This document shows, piece after piece, positions 57,096 to 64,000 of a stretch of DNA of 64,000 nucleotides (positions are counted from its first letter, which is position 1; the number at the start of each line of letters is the position of its first letter). Location of the stretch: NCBI GenBank assembly GCA_025667525.1, contig CM046877.1, forward strand, positions 294,310,364 through 294,374,363, in the 5' to 3' direction. The notes beneath the pieces were generated by a model. The model did no database searches. It was given only the letters and a program-made list of their open reading frames with translations, and was not told the origin of the DNA. The translations under genes were made by a program, and so were the position numbers. This DNA is from Glebionis coronaria. Its lineage: Eukaryota > Streptophyta > Magnoliopsida > Asterales > Asteraceae.

Positions 57096-58733
57096 TTAAA
57101 CTCGCTTAATATATTCATGAGCCGAATAATAGTAGCTACTTGAGGGATCTAAGGCATGAAGATCGTCTAAGATATCCCTAACAAGATCTACATGCTTAAT
57201 GGCATTCCTCATATAATCATCGTAGGTAACCGGGTTTCTCTTATGAAGCGGGTTCTTATAAAGCACTACTGACTTGGTTGTTGGAGCACTAGTGGACGGT
57301 GCAGAGTCGGTAGCTAAGTTATCAACAACTTCTTGTCGGGTGAGAAGAAGTGTCTCTTTTAATTCAGCCAAAACCATATTTTTGTCAATGAGCAGGATGT
57401 TCAAGTCAGAGATTTCCTCGCACTTTTGGTTCAGTTGTTCAACATAAGATTGTTGCTGTGCCGCATTAAAAGCGAAGCGTTCTTCTAGTGAACCATAAAG
57501 AGCGGATAGTCCCTGTCTTGTCCGATCCATCTCCCCTAGAACAGACGAAATTCTAATTTCTAAGACCTGGTTTTTAGACTCTGCAGCCTCTAGTTCCAAT
57601 TTTAATGTTTCATTTGATGACACATCTCTCTTCAATCTCATAATCTCTTCCTCTAATGCCTTAACAATTGCAATCATCTTGTCACTCGTCTCAACACCGT
57701 TTTCACAACCATTTGATATCAAAAGATCTTCATTTTGAGTTTGTTGTTTTAATTCTAAAGATATACAATGTTGTTCTAGTTGATTAAAGCGTTTTGAAAG
57801 TAAATTGTAAGAATCTTGTAGCTTTAAAAACTCAGCGTTAGATTCGTGACAAGAATGATTATCTACCTCATTTACAGTATCAGCAACATTTACAGAGAGA
57901 TCACAAACATCATCACATATATGCACAGCATCACAATTAATCATAGCGGATGTAAGCTCATTCGAATAATTAACATTTACAGTACACGAGATTACTGCAG
58001 ACAAGAATCGGTCATATTCGGTTAAAATCTTTTCTTTTTCAATTAGTTGTAGTTCGTAAGCGGTGTCCATTTCATAAAACACTTTTTGAACTTCACCAAT
58101 TTCAAACACAAGATTTTCCTTAAGAGATGCAAAACTTCCTTTTAAACTTTCGACAAACGGATTGATCTCATTTTTAAACACCTCGTTCATATGTTCGAAA
58201 GCCCATTCTCCGGCATTTAAGCCATTTGAAGTCGTACATTCCAAAATGACCTTGTCAAAATTAGTAAAGTATTGATTAATCTCTTGCAAGTTTAACCATA
58301 CAGTGCTAACAGGTGGAAGATCCTTTGGAATTTCCTTAGGACCTTCCATATTGACAAGTGTAGGAAATGTACTAGGGTTTTCTTCATCTAATATGTCGGT
58401 CGGTGCTGTTATGAGATCTTTGTCCATATGGAAGCGAATTCTAAAATCCGTTTTTGCAAGCTCCTTATTTAATTTAAAATAATCACACTCGGGATATTTT
58501 GCAGAATTGTATGACCGATCCTCATCAACTAAATCCTTACTTGTTCGATCATTGAAAATAACAATCGGGTCTAAGGCCAATCCTAATTGAGTTGCATTAT
58601 AAAGTCTTGGATTATGTCTTAAAGCTTGTTTTGCATACCTTGGGTTAGGGGGAAGGCCTTTTTGACGTGATAAGTTAAATTCTCTAAACGAAGCATCAAA
58701 TAAGTGCACTAGTTGAGAAGCAGCGTATTGTCT
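57096..58733 (-). pseudogene. gag: C2 Gag, long coiled-coil part
   Basis: 537-codon open part bounded by stops at 58734 and 57096, in the same frame as the rest of Gag. Opens with a conserved-looking segment (YNATQLGLALDPIVIFNDR), then long helices with heptad patterns: LLSKRFNQLEQHCISLELKQ, then KALEEEIMRLKRDVSSNE, then EEISDLNILLIDKNMVLAEL. Long coiled-coil Gag extensions are characteristic of Sireviruses. Confidence 0.85.
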
Positions 58734-59732
58734 TTAAAGCAAGTAATCTAGACTTCTAATCTTATTAGTAGCATTAATCTCCATTTCATTCTTCTTAGAC
58801 TCGAGTGATTCAAAATCCGTTTGAAGTTTTTGAAAATTAGTGACCACTAACTCCTTTTCTTTAAGTTCATTAGACAGATTTGCTCTTAAGTTTTCAATTT
58901 CTTGCAAGTGACCCATTTGTTGGTTTCGAAAGTGATCATATTCGGGATTTGTTAGAACACTAGACGAAGGCACTAATTCCAAAGTTTGAACTTTCTCGTT
59001 GCTTAAGGCAAGCTCATCAGAAAAATTCTTATTCTTAGCTAGGGTTTCTAAGAGAGCAGCATTCATTTGGCTAAGTAATGTAGCAGGAACCATGACCAAA
59101 TCTTGTTGAGCAGGAGTAGGCGTATGCGAAATGGCTCCCGGTTGTGATTCACTCAAAGTCTGGGGACTCACATTGATATTGCTATCATTGATTGTCTCCT
59201 CATTTGAAAGACTCACCACCGAAGAATCATTCAAATCAGCACTCTCTTGCACAACTTGATGTGGTTGAATACTAGCATCAGTGGTATTAATAAGTACCTC
59301 AGATCTCTTTTCTGGCCCTAAGCTGGAGATAGTTGCCATGAGAGCAGCCTTTGCAGATTGAAAGTCATCACAGTCTGAGTCATACGCATCGAGATCATCT
59401 GCTTGGTATGTTGCATTCTGTGTGGTGACAGTGTCTTGTTCAGCAATCCCTGGATCAGCAAGAAATGCAAGCTCCTCTTCATCAAGTTCCCTTCCTTGTG
59501 CCTGAGCATTCACCAGATAGATCTTCTCTGCAAACCATTGTCCATCCCTTCTCCTCTTGGGTTTCTTACAATCCCTGGACATGTGACCCTCTTCCTTGCA
59601 GTTGTAGCATGTAATCATTCTCAACTTGCCTGTGGAATTAGCCCGTGGAGAAGGATTGACCATTGGAGCCTGATTGACCGTGCGAGCATTGGTAGTTGAT
59701 GTGGTAGGTCTCCCCTGATATGGTTGAATAGG
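58734..59732 (-). pseudogene. gag: C2 Gag, zinc-knuckle part
   Basis: 309-codon open part from 59663, with more codons in frame up to the stop at 59733. Zinc knuckle CYNCKEEGHMSRDC at 59568-59609. The following EEELAFLADPGIAEQD and YQADDLDAYDSDCDDFQ phrases are typical of this Copia group in Asteraceae. The C-terminal ~60 residues are helical. Ends at TAA (58734). Confidence 0.88.
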
Positions 59733-60350
59733 CTAAACCATTACCCTGCCATTCTCAATAGTAGCTTGTTGGCGAGAATTGGATGAATTCCTCAACTGAT
59801 TGTTGGTAGGAGCTGATCCCCTAAATCCTCGTTTTCTTAAAGTCCTTGTGAGATAAGCAGACATAGTGGTTAACACTTCAACTGGGTCAGCACCTTGTTT
59901 GAATACAGGAACAGGGACTTCCTCATCATCACAGTACATTGCTTGGTCTTGATGAGCTGCATAATCACTAGAAGGAATACTCATTTGATCAGGGTAGCTT
60001 GTTGGATATGCTGCATTCTCTTGATAAGAAGAATATGAAGATTGAGCATAAGGTGCAATACTTGCTGGGTGAGGTTGTGTAGCATATTGTGATGAAGGTG
60101 CACTAAACCGATATTGTTGCTGATGTGAGGTGGGTGGTTGCGGTAGAATCGAGTATTGGGGAAAGGTTGGTGTCATGTAAGGTGATGGATGATAGGCTTG
60201 ATGTCCTAAAATATAAGGAGTGTTGTTGTGAGACAAGCTTGGTTGATTCGCCATCAAAGCTAATGAATCAGGGTACATACCTCGAGGCGAACGGTGCATG
60301 ATCACATGTTTCTCATGCTGCTGAAGGAAAGCATAGAGTTGATCCAAATT
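59733..60350 (-). pseudogene. gag: C2 Gag, proline/glutamine-rich middle part
   Basis: 204 codons between stops at 60351 and 59733. Starts DQLYAFLQQHEKHVIMHR, then a Pro/Tyr/Gln/Ser-rich low-complexity region, then FKQGADPVEVLTTMSAYL and NSRQQATIENGRVMV. Same frame as both neighbours. Confidence 0.85.
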
Positions 60351-60992
60351 TCACTTATGCAAATCCCTGGTTAACTTAACATCGGTAATATACTCACCCC
60401 ATTCAGCTTGAGGTAAAGTATTCAAGAATTTGGTGTTAACCTGGAATGGAGCAATCACGAGATTGTATACATTCAGATCATTCATGAGAATGGTGAACCT
60501 GAAGTAATAATCGTGAAGCGTTTCCCCTGGGTTGTACGTGAATCTATCAAACAGATCATACAACTGACATTCCCTTTCCTGTTTGGTGAGAGACGTACCT
60601 TGTAACAACACCTTTAGACGTTCCCATAAATCCTTTGCCACCATATACTGACTTACCATCCTATAGATGTCATGGGGAAGAGCTTGGAGAATTGTTTGAA
60701 GAGCTTTTTCGTCTGCATCGGCAACAAGTTGTTGAGCTGGTGTAAGTTCTTCAAATTCTCTTGGTCGAGTCACATTGTTAGCCACGATGGTACCATAGTC
60801 AAGTGGACCATTTAAAATTGACTTAACCATAAGCCTCCCATAAACCGGTTTTCCCTTAAGGTAAGACATCATCCGGCCTTGCCATGCTTCAAAAACTTCT
60901 TTGATGAGTATTGGAGGGCGATTATCCGTTCCCGTAATGACGGAAATATCCGTAAGGGATGTCATCTGAGGCATTACTGAATTCGGATTCAT
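60351..60992 (-). pseudogene. gag: C2 Gag, N-terminal UBN2-type domain
   Basis: Start chosen at MNPNSVMPQMTSLTDISV (60992) because the 42 upstream residues in the open frame are leader-like. NRPPILIKEVFEAWQGRMMS, then VAKDLWERLKVLLQGTSLTK, QERECQLYDLFDRFTYNPGE and FQVNTKFLNTLPQAEWGEY form the UBN2-type Gag core. A TGA at 60351 follows DLHK. The whole Gag frame from here to 56184 is about 1600 codons with four stops, near the end of its useful life. Confidence 0.9.
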
Positions 60993-61128
60993 TTTGGCAA
61001 CTTCAAAGAGACAAAGATTATCGGTTGATCGAGCAGTGAAGTAAAGCTTGTGAATTGTGTAGAGTTTTTGTTGTAAGAAACCAAGATTAAATCCTCTAAA
61101 AAATCGTCGAAAAAACAAGCAAAATAAC

Positions 61129-61550
61129 CCTTGATTCGGAACTTTTTGTTGATTCGGAAGTTTGATTCGGAAGATTTTGGCTTGGAAATAGCTTGATTCG
61201 GAACTTTTGGTTCGGAAGTCTTGATCCGGAACTTTCCTTTGATCCGGAACTTTTTCCTTGATCCGGAACTTTCCTTGATCCGGAACTTTCTCCTTGATCC
61301 GGAACTTTCCTTGATCCGGAACTTTTTCCTTGATTCGGAACTTTCCTTGATCCGGAACTTTTGGTTCGGAACTTCCTTGATCCGGAACTTTCGGTTCGGA
61401 ACTTCCTTGATCCGGAACTTTTGGTTCGGAACTTCTTGATCCGGAACTTTGGTTGATCCGGAACTTTTTGGTTCGGAACTTTTTGGTTCAGAACTTTGGT
61501 TGATCCGGAACTTTTTGGTTCGGAACTTTTTGGTGTTGGTTCGGAACTTT
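61129..61550 (-). repeat. TTCCGGATCAAGG word array in C2 leader
   Basis: Between primer site and gag. On the minus strand, irregular units AAGTTCCGGATCAAGGA and AAGTTCCGAACC, spaced 12-30 bp. An open frame through it (61563-61096) is a by-product. Same words and same sense as the A1 LTR arrays and the C2 3' array. Confidence 0.92.
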
Positions 61551-61798
61551 GCTGGGTAATCAAAAACTTTGTTCGTATGAACAGTCGATCACAAAAATGA
61601 AGATTAAGCCCAGATTTTTACCAAATAACCCAAAAAGTTTTGTGATTTCTACAATAATAAGTAAAAACTAGTACTTATCCACTAATCCCAATCACAAAAA
61701 CACCAAAAACTCCAATAATCAAGATGATCTTCTTAAAGAACACTAATACAATCAAAAACTAAAAAATAACACAAATCATTACCTTAAATCACCCCATA

Positions 61799-61811
61799 GC
61801 TCTTGATACCA
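61799..61811 (-). other. C2 primer binding site (tRNA-Met type)
   Basis: On the minus strand TGGTATCAAGAGC, two bases after the LTR end. One inserted A relative to the usual TGGTATCAGAGC. Confidence 0.85.
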
Positions 61812-61813
61812 AA

Positions 61814-62133
61814 TGTAGAATATTGATAACCTATGAATCTATGAAGTGGGTTGATGTTTTCTAGAGAGAGAAACTAGAGAGAGAAAGTGAGAGAAAAACT
61901 ATGTGTATTTTATTAAGTGGAACTAGAAAAATGACAACAACCAACCCCTTTCCAAGGAGGAAAGGGGTATTTATACTTCCAAGCAACATTGGGCTTGGGC
62001 CGGTCCATGACAAGCCCATGGACCAGTTCTTACTTAACTTAATAAGCAACTATTACCTACGAGCTATTATAATCATTAATAATATTGTGGAGTGACCGAT
62101 ACTTCTAATATACGTAAAAACGTATTTCTAACA
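61814..62133 (-). repeat. C2 5' LTR (320 bp)
   Basis: Direct repeat of 44124-44468, minus one ~25-bp unit. TATA-like box at 61968-61975 and a one-mismatch copy of the 10-bp inverted repeat at 62000-62026. A pyrimidine-rich leader follows on the minus strand. Confidence 0.95.
61968..61975 (-). promoter_or_regulatory. Putative TATA box of the C2 promoter
   Basis: TATAAATA on the minus strand, about 155 bp before the LTR end in the element's direction. Confidence 0.6.
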
Positions 62134-62138
62134 ATGTG
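62134..62138. repeat. Target-site duplication of C2, right copy (ATGTG)
   Basis: Matches 44119-44123. Confidence 0.95.
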
Positions 62139-62790
62139 GAAGAGAATAAGGCTTTGATTGTAGAGAAGAAAGAAGAAGAGCATGTTCACTCTGCTCTTAT
62201 GGCACATTCCTCGTCTTCATCAGATAATAAGGTATGATGATGCTTACTGTAGTAAAGGCTGTCGTTTAAACACTAAAAAGCTTACCAAAGAAATCTTATA
62301 GTTAAAATCAGATGTTTTTGATGAAAAATACAGGCTATCAAGCTATAAAATGGCACTTGTTCAAACTGAAAAGACTGTAGAGGAATATAAGAAAATGGAA
62401 TTTGACCTAAAAGATCAAATTAATGTTTTGTCTTACGATCTTAAAGTTAGCATTGAACTTAGGGACACTCTGATGAGATATAGAGAAGAAGTACAACTCA
62501 AGTTAGATGAGGCCATTAAGGATAAAGAAAATGTAGGGCTTAAAATTAAAATTTTTGATAAAGCCAGCCAAACCCTAGAAAAATGTGTTAGTGAGCAAAG
62601 AAACCCTAGGGATATGTCTGGGATTGGGATGAATGAATATGTTGTTGTTCCTCCACCTTCTGGGAACTTTTATGGTGTTCAGAGAAAGGATCTCTCTTGG
62701 ACTGGTATTCCAGAACTCCAAGAAGAGGAATTTATTCCTCCACCTAGAGTGCTCACCCCAGTTGAGGAATATCAACAAAAAGGTTACTGA
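62139..62790 (+). pseudogene. gag: C3 Gag, coiled-coil part after C2
   Basis: Resumes with EENKALIVEKKEEEHVHSAL. A frame change near 62230 (TGATGA in the old frame) and a TAG at about 62298 follow. Then 146 open codons from 62350: TVEEYKKMEFDLKDQINVLS, LKVSIELRDTLMRYREE and IKIFDKASQTLEKC, with coiled-coil character. KASQT (62560-62574) fits a dynein light chain binding consensus. Ends at a frameshift near 62775. Confidence 0.85.
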
Positions 62791-63673
62791 CCTTGAAAAA
62801 TGGAAAGCAGACAACCTTTTTCTCTTTGTTAAGGGTAGAATGATTAACGAGAGTCCACTTGAGCCTACACCCATAACTATAACCAACCCTACCACTGGAA
62901 AAACTGTTGACTTTGGCTCATCTGTTAAGAGAACACGTAGTGTTAAATATGCTGAAATGTATAGAAAACCTAGGTCACCACAAAGCCTAACTAGTGTTAA
63001 TGGGACAGGGTTCTTTCAATCTAAACCTAAGGTTATGTCTAGAAAATCTTGTTATACATGTGGGAGTTTTTCTCACTTGGCCTATAAATGTGTCAGTGCC
63101 TCAAAAGTCAACGCTGACAATAGGTCAACCTGGATCAAACCCAGACCTTATGTCCAACCAAGTCCACAAGTTACTAGACCAGCTCCATTCTTTACTAAAG
63201 GGACAAATACTTATGGACAAAGACCCTTTCAAAAGACCTATACATGGTATAACAGACAATGGGTTCCTATAGCAAACCTTAATTTTGGCGCTGATAGGAA
63301 CAAATTTAACGCTGACAGGAACAATTCCAACGCTGACAGCTCTAGGTATGCTATGAAAATGCCACAACAAGCTAGTGTTGGTTCTTATGTTAGACCAAGG
63401 AATAATAGGTACTTACAGCCTAAGGGAAAGGGATCTAAAGCTTCATCTAGTTTGTCTTGGAGACCCAAACAAGACCAAAACCATAATTCTGATGGGATTT
63501 CTATGACCTGTAACAGATTTCATTATATTTCAAAGGTCATGACTAAACCAATTCGGGTAAACTGGGTGTTCATGCCACAAAGGGATGAACAAGGGGTTGT
63601 TATAAGGACTAAATCTGTTCTTTTTGAACAACCACATGAATCCAAGTCTGCTCAGGCTTGGGTTCCCAAATAA
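62775..63673 (+). pseudogene. gag: C3 Gag, C-terminal part with second zinc knuckle
   Basis: The proper frame after the shift reads VTDLEKWKADNLFLFVKGR and EPTPITITNPTTGKTVDFG. The second knuckle CYTCGSFSHLAYKC is at 63050-63091 (CX2CX4HX4C). Then a Pro/Arg-rich tail with repeated NAD/GAD phrases (FGADRNKFNADRNNSNADSS), encoded by CGCTGACA/CGCTGATA words. Ends SAQAWVPK and stop at 63671, a normal end for this group. Confidence 0.88.
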
Positions 63674-63699
63674 AACTAACTTGTTATCTTTATGTGCAG

Positions 63700-64000
63700 G
63701 GCATTCAAAAGCAGCTCAATGATCATGGATATTGGGACAGTGTATGCTCTAGGCACATGACGGGGAAGGAAGATTATTTGACTAACTTTACCCCCATTAA
63801 AGATGGTGACAAAGTGTACTTTGGAGGAGGATATGGTACTATTTCAGGCAAAGGCACTCTTTTCACCAATAATTTACATTTTGAAAACGTATTTCTGGTA
63901 AAAGAACTTGACTATAGTTTGTTTAGTGTGTCACAAGTGTGTGATAACAAGAATAAGTTTATTGATTATAGAACACCTAGGCATAAGGACATTTATAATG
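63700..64000 (+). pseudogene. pol: C3 Pol start: protease box and GAG-pre-integrase, runs off the window
   Basis: Near 63730 CSRHMTGKEDYLTNFTPI marks the Copia protease-like box; the expected DSG reads DSV here. Then KVYFGGGYGTISGKGTLF, HFENVFLVKELDYSLFSVSQ and CDNKNKFIDYRTPRH. Open to the window end. Whether the rest of pol is intact cannot be seen. Confidence 0.82.

Larger units (their letters stand above)
44124..62133 (-). mobile_element. C2: complete 18-kb Sirevirus-like Copia element
   Basis: Read on the minus strand: 5' LTR 61814-62133, primer site 61799-61811, repeat-rich leader, gag 56184-60992, pol 52768-56235, post-pol gene 46733-50680, long 3' region and 3' LTR 44124-44468, with ATGTG duplications. 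Its LTRs differ by two substitutions seen by eye plus one ~25-bp repeat-length change, so it is young. At 18,010 bp it is very large for a Copia element. pol is intact; gag has four stops; the post-pol gene has one. Confidence 0.95.
31044..64000 (+). mobile_element. C3: Copia (Sirevirus-type) element, carrying A1 and C2, right end outside window
   Basis: Plus-strand element with a 575-bp 5' LTR (TGTTGG...CAACA), primer site, and a long Gag spread over 31701-31850, 42981-44123 and 62139-63673, then the start of pol to the window end. A1 (31851-42975) and C2 (44124-62133) are insertions with perfect 5-bp duplications, and the gag frame joins exactly at both. It sits in the M1 gag. The element's own lesions are two close stops, a small frameshift region near 62230 and another near 62775. 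Confidence 0.9.

Overview
This window is plant nuclear DNA made entirely of nested LTR retrotransposons. I found no host gene, tRNA or rRNA. Sirevirus-type Copia, Athila-type Gypsy and Tekay-like chromovirus relics together point to a dicot. The Copia Gag and Pol wording resembles elements that are abundant in Asteraceae (Tanacetum/Artemisia type). The family assignment is my inference, not a computed result.

Layout: seven elements, named here M1, C1, G1, G2, C3, A1 and C2. The outermost recognisable layer is M1, a minus-strand Copia element left as two pieces (14622-18551 and 30760-31043). C1, a plus-strand Sirevirus-like Copia (1-2133 and 13432-14621, left end outside the window), sits in the M1 reverse transcriptase. 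G1, a plus-strand Tekay-like Gypsy element (2134-13426, 2.9-kb LTRs, target duplication ACTGT), sits in C1. G2, a second Tekay-like element (18557-30754, 3.4-kb LTRs, duplication AAAAT), splits the M1 gag. C3, a plus-strand Copia element (31044 to beyond the right edge), sits at the start of the M1 gag and was hit twice. A1, an Athila-type Gypsy element (31851-42975, 1646-bp LTRs, duplication GAAAT), sits after Gag codon 50. C2, an 18-kb minus-strand Sirevirus (44124-62133, duplication ATGTG), sits later in the C3 gag. In both cases the C3 reading frame continues exactly across the insertion.

Coding state: C2 has an intact 1155-aa pol and, downstream, a very long post-pol reading frame (about 1315 aa, one stop) with a coiled coil and an Asp/Glu tract. 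Its gag is one frame with four stops. A1 keeps most of gag-pol with a handful of lesions. C3 and M1 carry stops and frameshifts. G1 and G2 are coding-dead inside, although the two LTRs of G1 are almost identical.

Most interesting signals: (1) a short word family (AGTTCCGAAT / AGTTCCGGAT) forms arrays in the A1 LTRs and in two places of the unrelated C2, always in the element's sense orientation; (2) a second word (CGCTGACA) recurs in the C3 LTR and inside its gag; (3) an antisense small reading frame just after pol is shared by C1 and C2; (4) C1 and C2 are short and long forms of one family, differing by the post-pol gene; (5) G1 has scrambled pol segments inside near-identical LTRs, which suggests movement in trans; (6) C2 supplies a paralogous empty site that confirms the G1 insertion.
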